Below, one piece after another: positions 1-7,000 of a stretch of DNA of 7,161 nt. The stretch's first letter is position 1, and each line of letters starts with the position of its first letter. Under the pieces are notes generated by a model that was not told where the DNA came from, did not search any database, and was given only the letters and a program-made list of their open reading frames with translations. Both the position numbers and the translations under genes were made by a program. This DNA comes from an uncultured Christensenella sp. (GTDB lineage: Bacteria > Bacillota > Clostridia > Christensenellales > Borkfalkiaceae): positions 1 to 7,161 of the forward strand of contig CAJMEI010000057.1 of the NCBI GenBank assembly GCA_905212395.1. The letters are read 5' to 3'.

Positions 1-35
1 TGTAAAGTTTAAAGAGTAAAAATTATAATAAAGAA

Positions 36-66
36 TACGGCTTTTTGCGTTTAGCAAAAAGCCGTA
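36..66 (-). terminator. Perfect 13-bp stem-loop, probable terminator of the glycyl-tRNA synthetase gene
   Basis: Bases 36-48 (TACGGCTTTTTGC) are exactly complementary to 54-66, with a 5-base loop (GTTTA). Read on the minus strand, the stem is followed by a T-rich but interrupted tail (TTCTTTATTATAATTTTT). This fits an intrinsic terminator about 120 bases past the stop codon of the minus-strand synthetase. On the plus strand the tail is CCTTCAATTT, which is weaker, so it might also serve a gene arriving from the left. No reading frame crosses bases 1-188. That stretch also holds smaller hairpins at 82-96 (4-bp stem followed by a T run on the plus strand), 110-124 and 139-164, none convincing alone. 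Confidence 0.55.
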
Positions 67-188
67 CCTTCAATTTAAAAACCACTTGATTTGTGGAATT
101 TTTTTCTTTGGTTTTGTAAAAACCTTATCCTTGGTCGTTGCGTTTTAAGAAAACTAAAAACGCATATAAACACTAAATCTTTTACGTT

Positions 189-1565
189 TTAGAATTTAAT
201 TTTTTCGGTAACGTGAGCTACTAATTCCGAAATAGGTAATCTAATTTGTTCCATAGTGTCCCTATCTCTTACGGTTACGGTATCGTTTTCTAAAGTATCA
301 AAGTCGATAGTTACGCACATGGGCGTTCCTATTTCGTCTTGTCTACGGTATCTCTTTCCTATAGAACCTGCTTCGTCGTAAGTGCACATAAAGTAAGGGG
401 TGAGTTTTTTGTATACTTCTCTTGCTTTTTCGGATAAGTTCTTTTGCAAGGGTAAAACCGCAACTTTATAAGCCGACAGACAGGGATGGAAGTGCATAAC
501 TACTCTCGTTTCTCCGTTGTCAAGCGTTTGTTCTTCGTACGCTTCGGATAATACCGCAAGCATAAGTCTGTCTGCTCCGATAGAATATTCTATGTCGTAA
601 GGAACGTATTTTTCGTTGGTTATGGGGTCAACGTATTGCATATTTTTTCCGCTGTATTCTTGATGGCGAGATAAATCGTAATTCGTTCTGTTGTGAATTC
701 CGTTAAGTTCCGACCAACCGATTGGGAATAAATATTGAATATCGCACGCGCATTTTGCGTAGTGCGCAAGCTTATCGTGGTCTTTATATCTTAAATGTTC
801 GGCGTTAAAGCCTAAATCTATTAAAAAGTCCCAAGCTTTTTTCTTAAATAAGTTGTAATATTCTACGTCTGTGCCTTCTTTGCAGAACCATTGATGTTCC
901 ATTTGTTCAAATTCGATAGTTCTAAAAATAAAGTTACCAGGGGTAATTTCGTTACGGAAAGCTTTTCCTATTTGCGCTATTCCGAACGGGATTTTCGCCC
1001 TAGCCGTTCTTTGCACGTTTAAAAAGTTTACAAATTCGCCTTGCGCCGTTTCGGGACGAAGGTAAATTGTGTCTTTGCTGTCTTCTACAACGCCTCTCGA
1101 AGTTTCGAACATAAGGTTGAACTGTCTAATGGGCGTCCAATTAAACTTTCCGCAATTAGGACATTTTACTTTGTGTTCGTTAATATAGGCTTCCATTTCT
1201 TCTTTGCTCATAGTGTCGGGATTAACTTCTCCCTTAGAATGAGCTTCTATCAAATTGTCGGCTCTGTGTCTGGACTTACATTCCTTGCAATCCATTTTGG
1301 GGTCGGTAAAAGAAGCCGTATGACCGCTTGCGTCCCAAACCCTGGAATTCATTAAAATAGCGGCGTCTACACCGAATGAATTGTCGCTTTCTTGTACGAA
1401 TCTTTTCCACCAAGCTCTTTTAATGTTGTTTTTAATTTCAACGCCTACCGGACCGTAGTCCCAAGTGTTGCCCATCCCGCCGTAAATTTCGCTTCCGGGG
1501 AAAATTATACCTCTCGATTTACAAAGGTTAACTATTTTTTCCATCGTAACGCTTTTGTTATCCAT
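189..1565 (-). CDS. glyQS: Glycyl-tRNA synthetase, homodimeric (alpha2) class II type
   Basis: This cytoplasmic enzyme attaches glycine to tRNA-Gly using ATP. The 458-residue product has the order expected of the single-chain homodimeric family, not the separate GlyQ/GlyS subunits. An N-terminal catalytic segment begins with GSEIYGGMGNTWDYGPVG (24-41). A zinc-ribbon-like insertion has C93-x2-C96 and C135-x2-C138. Motif 2 has FRNE at 203-206. The glycine-site stretch GWSELNGIHNRTNYDL spans 283-298, and motif 3 ends GADR at 330-333. The C-terminal anticodon-binding domain runs from about 364 to 455 and includes GSIGKRYRRQDEIGTP (400-415). The frame is open to an ATG at 1625, but that would lie in the promoter. 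The ATG at 1565 has AAGGTG six bases upstream and is chosen. The segment after motif 2 reads RTIEFEQMEHQW where the family usually has RTREFEQME, and motif 3 has EYS where EPS is common. The gene is divergent from glnS. The leader is about 25 bases, too short for a T-box. Confidence 0.96.
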   Translation of the reverse strand: MDNKSVTMEKIVNLCKSRGIIFPGSEIYGGMGNTWDYGPVGVEIKNNIKRAWWKRFVQESDNSFGVDAAILMNSRVWDASGHTASFTDPKMDCKECKSRHRADNLIEAHSKGEVNPDTMSKEEMEAYINEHKVKCPNCGKFNWTPIRQFNLMFETSRGVVEDSKDTIYLRPETAQGEFVNFLNVQRTARAKIPFGIAQIGKAFRNEITPGNFIFRTIEFEQMEHQWFCKEGTDVEYYNLFKKKAWDFLIDLGFNAEHLRYKDHDKLAHYAKCACDIQYLFPIGWSELNGIHNRTNYDLSRHQEYSGKNMQYVDPITNEKYVPYDIEYSIGADRLMLAVLSEAYEEQTLDNGETRVVMHFHPCLSAYKVAVLPLQKNLSEKAREVYKKLTPYFMCTYDEAGSIGKRYRRQDEIGTPMCVTIDFDTLENDTVTVRDRDTMEQIRLPISELVAHVTEKIKF

Positions 1566-1571
1566 AATTAT

Positions 1572-1577
1572 CACCTT
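1572..1577 (-). promoter_or_regulatory. Ribosome binding site fixing the glyQS start
   Basis: On the minus strand the bases read AAGGTG, six bases before the ATG at 1565. The upstream in-frame ATG at 1625 overlaps the -35 element, and the next in-frame ATG at 1544 has no purine-rich site before it. This site therefore decides the start. Confidence 0.8.
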
Positions 1578-1596
1578 AAAATTCCTTATAAATGTA

Positions 1597-1625
1597 ATTC
1601 TAGTAAAAAAATTATATAAAGTCAA
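1597..1625 (-). promoter_or_regulatory. Sigma-A-type promoter of glyQS
   Basis: Read on the minus strand, a -35 box TTGACT (1625-1620) and a -10 box TAGAAT (1602-1597) are separated by exactly 17 bases. Each differs from consensus at one position. Transcription would begin near 1590, giving a leader of about 25 bases that contains the ribosome binding site. There is no room for a riboswitch or T-box. Confidence 0.75.
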
Positions 1626-1652
1626 GTAAATATAATTGTAAAAATTACTTGA
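1622..1652. repeat. Inverted repeat between the divergent synthetase promoters
   Basis: TCAAGTAA at 1622-1629 is perfectly complementary to TTACTTGA at 1645-1652, with 15 bases between arms. Extended outward by two bases, each arm reads TTACTTGA(C/T)T away from the centre, so both arms contain an outward-facing -35-like hexamer (TTGACT leftward, TTGATT rightward). It may be an operator for a dimeric regulator acting on both genes, or only the symmetry of two similar promoters. What is seen is the dyad; any regulatory role is inference. Confidence 0.5.
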
Positions 1653-1664
1653 TTGTGTTAAAAT
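1636..1664 (+). promoter_or_regulatory. Probable promoter of glnS (extended -10)
   Basis: TTGTAA (1636-1641) and TAAAAT (1659-1664) are 17 bases apart, and TG at 1656-1657 gives an extended -10. The start of transcription would be near 1671. An alternative uses TTGATT (1649-1654) with AATAAT (1672-1677), also at 17 bases. That one mirrors the glyQS -35 but leaves the ribosome binding site very close to the 5' end. The sequence does not settle which is used. Confidence 0.55.
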
Positions 1665-1701
1665 TTATACAAATAATCTTTGTTTATACGGAGAAAACTC
1701 A

Positions 1702-3324
1702 ATGGAATCTAAAAATTTTATCGAAGATATTATTAACGAAGAGTTGGCAGAAGGCGTAAATACGGTAGTTCATACGCGTTTTCCGCCCGAACCGAACGGA
1801 TATTTGCATATAGGTCATGCAAAAAGTTTATGTCTTAATTTCGGAACGGCTCAAAAATATAACGGAATGTGCAATCTTTTCTTTGACGACACTAATCCCA
1901 GTAAAGAAAAAACCGAGTTTGTAGACGCAATTAAAAAAGATATAGAATGGTTAAATTTTAAATGGTACGAAATTCATTACGCGTCCGATTTTTTCGATAA
2001 AATTTATTCTTTAGCTGTAAAGTTAATAAAGGACGGAAAAGCTTTCGTTTGCGATTTAACTGCCGACGAAATTAGGGAAACTAGGGGAACTTTAACCGAA
2101 CCCGGAAAAGAAAGCCCATATAGAAACAGAACGGTAGAAGAAAACTTAAAGCTGTTTGAAGAAATGAAAGACGGCAAGTATAAAGACGGCGAAAAAGTTT
2201 TAAGGGCAAAAATAGATATGGCTTCGCCCAACATAAATTTAAGAGACCCTGTAATTTATAGGGTTTTACACGCGACTCACCATCGAACGGGCGATAAATG
2301 GTGCATTTATCCTATGTACGATTTTGCTCATCCTATTTGCGACTCTATGCAAGGGGTAACGTATTCTATCTGCACGCTCGAATTCGAAGACCATAGGCCT
2401 TTATATAATTGGGTGGTTGAAAATACGCAAGTAGAAGTAAAGCCAAGACAAATAGAATTTGCTCGTCTTAACATAACTAACACCGTAATGAGCAAAAGAT
2501 ATCTTAAAAAGCTCGTAGACGAAAAAGTCGTTAGCGGTTGGGACGACCCGAGAATGCCCACTTTAACGGGTTTAAGGGCAAGGGGTGTTCCCGCGCAGGC
2601 GTTAAAGAATTTTTGCGAAGAAATAGGGGTTTGCAAAGCTAATTCCGAAATAGAAGTTGCGTATTTCGAACATTTTATAAGAGATTATTTGAATATTCAC
2701 GCGGAAAGAGCTATGACCGTTTTTGACCCCGTGAAAGTGGTTTTAACCGATTACGAAGGCGAAGAAGAGTTGGATTTCGACGTAAATCCCAACGACGAAA
2801 CTCCTAAAAAGAGAAAAATTTCTTTTTCGAACGAACTGTATATAGATAGAGACGACTTTTCTTTATGTCCGCCCCCGAAATATTTCAGACTTCAAAAGGG
2901 TGGAATAGTAAGACTTAAAAACGCTTATATAATTAAGTGCGAAGACGTGGAACTTGACGATAACGGCAACGTAAAAACTATTTATTGTACGCATTACGCA
3001 AATTCTAAAAGCGGTAACGATACAAGCGGTTTAAAGTGTAAGGGAACTATTCATTGGGTAAACGCGAAAGATTGCGTAGATTACGAAATAAGAAAATATA
3101 AATACCTTCTTAAAGACGCCGAATATCAAGGTCAAGATTTCGGAGAAAGGTTAAATTACGATTCTTTGGAAATTTTACACGGTAAAACGGAAAAATACGT
3201 AGCGTCTTCTTCGGACGGAAAGGTATTCCAAATGATGAGAAAAGGCTACTATAAGTTGTTTAACGGCGAAAAAGGAGTATATTTGTCGGAAGTAGTTTCG
3301 CTAAAAGATTCTTTCAATAAATAA
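1702..3324 (+). CDS. glnS: Glutaminyl-tRNA synthetase, class I
   Basis: This cytoplasmic enzyme charges tRNA-Gln directly with glutamine. The 540-residue length is close to the roughly 554 of the Escherichia coli enzyme. The catalytic fold shows RFPPEPNGYLHIGHAKS, with the class I HIGH box at 36-39, then FFDDTNPSKE at 60-69. WCIYPMYDFAHPICDSM (200-216) and CTLEFEDHRPLYNW (224-237) follow; these are hallmarks of GlnRS, where GluRS differs. The second class I signature is VMSKR at 262-266, followed by GWDDPRMPTLTGLRARG (279-295). The C-terminal half (about 335-540) matches the two beta-barrel anticodon-binding domains, including GTIHWV (448-453). There is no YqeY-like extension. GGAGA at 1690-1694 lies seven bases before the ATG. 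The gene is divergent from glyQS. No clear terminator follows, so some transcripts may run into the CvpA-like gene. Many low-GC Gram-positives lack this enzyme and make Gln-tRNA with GatCAB, so possession of glnS is informative about lineage or transfer. Confidence 0.97.
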   Translation: MESKNFIEDIINEELAEGVNTVVHTRFPPEPNGYLHIGHAKSLCLNFGTAQKYNGMCNLFFDDTNPSKEKTEFVDAIKKDIEWLNFKWYEIHYASDFFDKIYSLAVKLIKDGKAFVCDLTADEIRETRGTLTEPGKESPYRNRTVEENLKLFEEMKDGKYKDGEKVLRAKIDMASPNINLRDPVIYRVLHATHHRTGDKWCIYPMYDFAHPICDSMQGVTYSICTLEFEDHRPLYNWVVENTQVEVKPRQIEFARLNITNTVMSKRYLKKLVDEKVVSGWDDPRMPTLTGLRARGVPAQALKNFCEEIGVCKANSEIEVAYFEHFIRDYLNIHAERAMTVFDPVKVVLTDYEGEEELDFDVNPNDETPKKRKISFSNELYIDRDDFSLCPPPKYFRLQKGGIVRLKNAYIIKCEDVELDDNGNVKTIYCTHYANSKSGNDTSGLKCKGTIHWVNAKDCVDYEIRKYKYLLKDAEYQGQDFGERLNYDSLEILHGKTEKYVASSSDGKVFQMMRKGYYKLFNGEKGVYLSEVVSLKDSFNK

Positions 3325-3350
3325 TTTACCCTATAAGTTTAGAAGGGGTA

Positions 3351-3379
3351 TTGACAAACTGTATTATGTAATATATAAT
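3351..3379 (+). promoter_or_regulatory. Perfect-consensus sigma-A-type promoter before the CvpA-like gene
   Basis: TTGACA (3351-3356) and TATAAT (3374-3379) both match consensus exactly and are separated by the optimal 17 bases. Transcription would begin near 3386, about 28 bases before the ATG at 3414. It starts 27 bases after the glnS stop codon, so the next gene has its own strong promoter. Confidence 0.85.
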
Positions 3380-3413
3380 ATACTAAGAATATTTAATTTA
3401 TTGGGTTAGAGAT

Positions 3414-4031
3414 ATGGAAGTTATTAGTAGTTTGCTTTTGGACATAATAATAATTACGCTATTTATATTACTGTTTGTGTACAGCATAAAAAAAGGATTC
3501 AGCGGTTCTATGGGCGGGGTAATTTTCGCGCTACTTGCAATAGGCGTTGCAGGGGCGTTAGGTTATTTAATTTACGCTTGTGGATTTTACGATAAAATCG
3601 GTTGGCAAGCGGGATTGGAAGAAAGTTTCGGTAAAATGTTGGGCGAACCAAACAACGTTATAAAAGACCCGCAAACTATAGCGAATTATATTGCGATGGC
3701 GATATTTATCTTAATCGGGTTTATTATAAGTTACGTTTTGATAAGAGTTTTATTTTTCTTGCTCGGAAAACTTGTAAAAAAATGTAGAGATTTAAAAGGA
3801 TTCGCGGTATTCGATTCCGTTTTGGGGGTTGTAGTAAACGTAGGTATTTATTGCGCGCTTATTCTTTGCGTGTTTGCTTTTATTCACACTTTTAAAGGTA
3901 GTAATCATTTCGTAAACGCAAACGAGTTTTTAGACGCAACATATTTAAGTAGGTTAATCTATAGAAATAACCCTTTAAATTCCGTTTTCGACGGACTAGA
4001 CCTAGTTTCTTTTTTTGATAAAACGTTTTAA
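3414..4031 (+). CDS. CvpA-family-like four-helix membrane protein
   Basis: This 205-residue integral membrane protein has about four hydrophobic helices, near residues 6-24, 33-55, 92-118 and 134-158. The layout resembles the CvpA family: a first helix beginning LLLDIIII, then a short basic turn with glycines (SIKKGFSGSMGG, 24-35), a charged loop, a third long helix ending in KLVKKCRD, and a final helix opening FDSVLGVVVNVG (133-144). The C-terminal YRNNPLNSVF (183-192) recalls the NP turn often found near the end of such proteins. CvpA was named for its need in colicin V production; in most bacteria its role is unknown, and links to envelope integrity have been proposed. The family call rests on fold and motif resemblance and is not certain. 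The ATG at 3414 has only a weak ribosome site (GGG at 3403-3405, AGAG at 3408-3411). The gene has its own consensus promoter upstream and a strong terminator 2 bases after its stop. Confidence 0.7.
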   Translation: MEVISSLLLDIIIITLFILLFVYSIKKGFSGSMGGVIFALLAIGVAGALGYLIYACGFYDKIGWQAGLEESFGKMLGEPNNVIKDPQTIANYIAMAIFILIGFIISYVLIRVLFFLLGKLVKKCRDLKGFAVFDSVLGVVVNVGIYCALILCVFAFIHTFKGSNHFVNANEFLDATYLSRLIYRNNPLNSVFDGLDLVSFFDKTF

Positions 4032-4033
4032 AT

Positions 4034-4063
4034 AAAAGGGCTTTTTTAAGCCCTTTTTATTAT
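4034..4063 (+). terminator. Intrinsic terminator after the CvpA-like gene
   Basis: AAAAGGGCTT (4034-4043) pairs perfectly with AAGCCCTTTT (4048-4057) around a TTTT loop. A T-rich tail (TATTATCTTTTT) follows the T run of the 3' arm. It begins 2 bases after the stop at 4031 and ends about 12-17 bases before the next ATG. It should separate the CvpA-like gene from the LRR gene unless read-through occurs. Confidence 0.88.
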
Positions 4064-4074
4064 CTTTTTGAATT

Positions 4075-7000
4075 ATGAGAAAAAAAATCGACTTTAAAAG
4101 AATTACATCTTTATTTTTGGCGGTACTTATTTTTATAAGCGCTTTTTTCATGCTTTCGATTTTTGATAAAAAAAACGCTGTTAAGGCTACCGATACGGTA
4201 GAAAATGCCGAAATCGACCAAGAAAATCTTTCTGTAAACGAACTTTTCGATTTTGAACTCGGACAAGACGGGTATTACGTTTCTAATTATAAAGGCAATC
4301 AAAAACACGTAGACATTCCGCAGTATTATAACGGAGAAAAAGTCGTAGGCATTAAAGACGTTCAAATTTCAGACAAAAAAGGAGTGTTCGAAGGTAAGGA
4401 CCTATATTCCGTAAATATGGGTGAAAATTGTGTGAGTATAGGTAAAAGGGCTTTTTACAACTGTAAAAATCTTGAAAAAGTATACTTTTCGGCGCAAACG
4501 ACCTTTATAGGAAGAAACGCTTTTTTCGGCTGTACTTCGCTTTTAGAGTTAAACTTGCCTGATACAGTTTCTAACGTGGGGTATCTTGCGTTTTACGATA
4601 CGGGTTGGTATTTAAACGCTATAGAAGAATTAAATAAAAACGTTAAATTCGACGAAACGGTTTGCCTATATGCGGGCGATATTTTATTAGACGTTCTTTA
4701 CGTTGTGGACGGCGCGATAAATAACGTAAAAGACGGTACGAGAGTAATAGCCGAATGGGCTTTGGGAAGAATAAGCGCTAAAAAATTCCCCGTAACTAAA
4801 ATAGTTATTCCTTCTTCCGTCAAATATATAAATTCTTTTAATTTGGGGGTTGACGGATTTAATTCTCAAACTAACGTAAAGACCATAATTTTTAACGGCG
4901 ATAGTAACGAAATTATTTTCGGAGAAAGGTGTTTTTACGAAAACAGTTCGGATTTGGGAGTATCTTCGTCTTCCACGGGCGACGTTAAATTCGGATATAA
5001 AAACGGAGTTCATTTCGTAGGCGAGCAAGTTACCTATTACAGCTCGGAGATTCCCGAAAACGTGGTTTTAGACGATTCGGTTAAGGTTATTGCGGAAGGA
5101 GCTTTTAAAAACTGTTCTAAACTTGTAAGTATAGTTATACCCGAAGGCGTTAAATATATAGGTAAAAACGCGTTTTTAAACTGCAAAAATTTAAAAACGG
5201 TAGTTTATCGCGGAACGGATTTGATTATCGACCAAAACGCTTTTTACGGTTGCGAAAATTTACAAAGCTTTGACGGCATAGAAAACGTAAAACAAATAAA
5301 AGCTAACGGTTTTGAAAATTGTAAAAATTTACTCTTTATAACGTTAAATAATTGTTCCGTTGGAGTAGAAGCTTTTAAAAATTGTAGTTTAGTAAACGTT
5401 AGTATTATAGGCAACTGTTCTTTTAAAAGAGAAGTTTTTTACGGTTGCGATAACGTAAGTGAAAAAATAGGCGATTATTATTTCGGATATAAAGAAAGTC
5501 AAACGGAGTTAGTCGTCAATTCCAATAAAGTTTACGTTTGCGACGGAGCTTTTAAAAACAGTAAAATAACCAAAATAGATATTACGGCAACGGATATTCA
5601 TTTCGGTAAAAACGCTTTTGAAAACTGTAAAGAACTCGTAAGCGTTACTTTAAGCTGTTCGGTAAAGTTATCCGATTTTTGCTTTAACGGCGACGAAAAG
5701 CTCGTGTCTCTTAGTTTTTCGCCCGTTTCCATAGGTGAATATGCGTTGAAAGGAACTAACGTAACTCATATAGATTCTAACCAAACCAAAAGATTAGAAA
5801 AATACGCTTTAAGCGGAAGTAAAATTACCGAAATAGACTTATCTAACGTAGAAGATAACGGTATTTCTTACGGAGCGTTTTATGAAGCTAAAAGTTTAAA
5901 AAATATAAGCGGAAGTAGCGATTATTACGTTTTTTGCGACGGAGTTTTGTATTCTAAAGACGAAAAAACTCTTATTTGTTATCCCGCTTTAAAATCGAGC
6001 GAAGTTTCTTTATTAAACGTTAAAAAAATTGCCGATTACGCTTTTGCAGGCGTAAACTTAAGCGAAAAAGATTTAATTTTAAACGCCGGTTTAATCGGTA
6101 AAAACGCTTTTTACGGTTTTAAAGCTAATAGCGTAACTATTAATTCCAACAATTTAATAGTAGGCGAAAAAGCGTTCTATAAGTCGATTATCGACACGTT
6201 TAATTACGGAAACGAAGACGCGACAAAAACGGGAAAAGCGGAATATAAAGCGTTTGCTTATTCGGCGATAAAAACGGCGACTTTTGCCGAAATCGAACTA
6301 TGTTATTTATCTTTAAAAGGGTGCGCGCAGTTAAAAAATATAAGTTTAGCTTTAAATTCAAACTTTACAAATATCGGATATTTATTCGGTAGCGATTATT
6401 TCGATACGGCTTTAAAGGCTTCTCAATATTCTTCCGACGTGGATAGAAAAAATTATTATGTATCTCAAATAAAACAAATAACGATTTTAGGTAATACTCT
6501 TCCTTACGGCGCGTTTATGAACTTACAAAGTCTTGAAAACGTAGAGATTGGCAATAACGTAAAGAAAATAGGTAAAATGGCGTTTGCTTCTTGCAAGAAT
6601 TTAAAGCAAGTAAATATTTCAAGTAACGTTACTTCTATAAAAGAGCAGGCTTTTAACGGTTGTTCTTTACTTGAAAGCGTGGTTTTGCCTGCCAACGTTT
6701 TGCTTGAAAAAGGAGTTTTTGCTTATTGTGAAAATTTGCAAATGGTCGAATTTAAGGGGGACGCATATTTCCAGAACGGAGTATTTTCCGCTTGTCCGAA
6801 TTTAAAGACCGTAATTCTCAGTAAAACTTTGACGACTTCTTATAACGGATACGGTAACTTATTCGCCAACGCGCAAACCGTAAAACTAAACGGAGAAAAT
6901 TTATCTAAAGAACAAATTAACGAATTAAAATCTTTAAAAATAGACGAAAAAGAAGATAAAATGAGCGTTAAAGAAATTGTTTGCTTAGTTGCAATAATTT

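Noticed and set aside
1041..1619. Open frames on the plus strand (1041-1355 and 1392-1619) opposite glycyl-tRNA synthetase
   Set aside because: They lie inside a clearly conserved minus-strand gene and show no ribosome site or recognisable protein features.
1566..1625. A 20-residue N-terminal extension of GlyRS from the ATG at 1625
   Set aside because: It would overlap the -35 and -10 boxes and lacks a ribosome site, while the ATG at 1565 has AAGGTG at good spacing.
2004..2636. Minus-strand open frames (2004-2234, 2328-2636) within glnS
   Set aside because: They are antisense shadows of a gene with intact catalytic motifs throughout.
3327..3350. Inverted repeat TACCCT / GGGGTA as a glnS terminator
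   Set aside because: The stem is only about 6 bp with one G-U pair and a 12-base loop, and no T run follows; a promoter -35 box follows instead.
4111..5028. Minus-strand open frames (4111-4365, 4687-5028) within the LRR gene
   Set aside because: They are antisense shadows of a repetitive gene, with no start signals or family resemblance.
5150..6130. Recurring GGTAAAAACGC strings as a DNA repeat or mobile-element signal
   Set aside because: The copies are in frame and encode the same IGKNAF-type LRR core, so the protein repeat explains them.
6504..6695. Minus-strand 63-residue frame near the end of the LRR gene
   Set aside because: It is antisense to clear LRR units; its cysteines and hydrophobics simply mirror the repeat.
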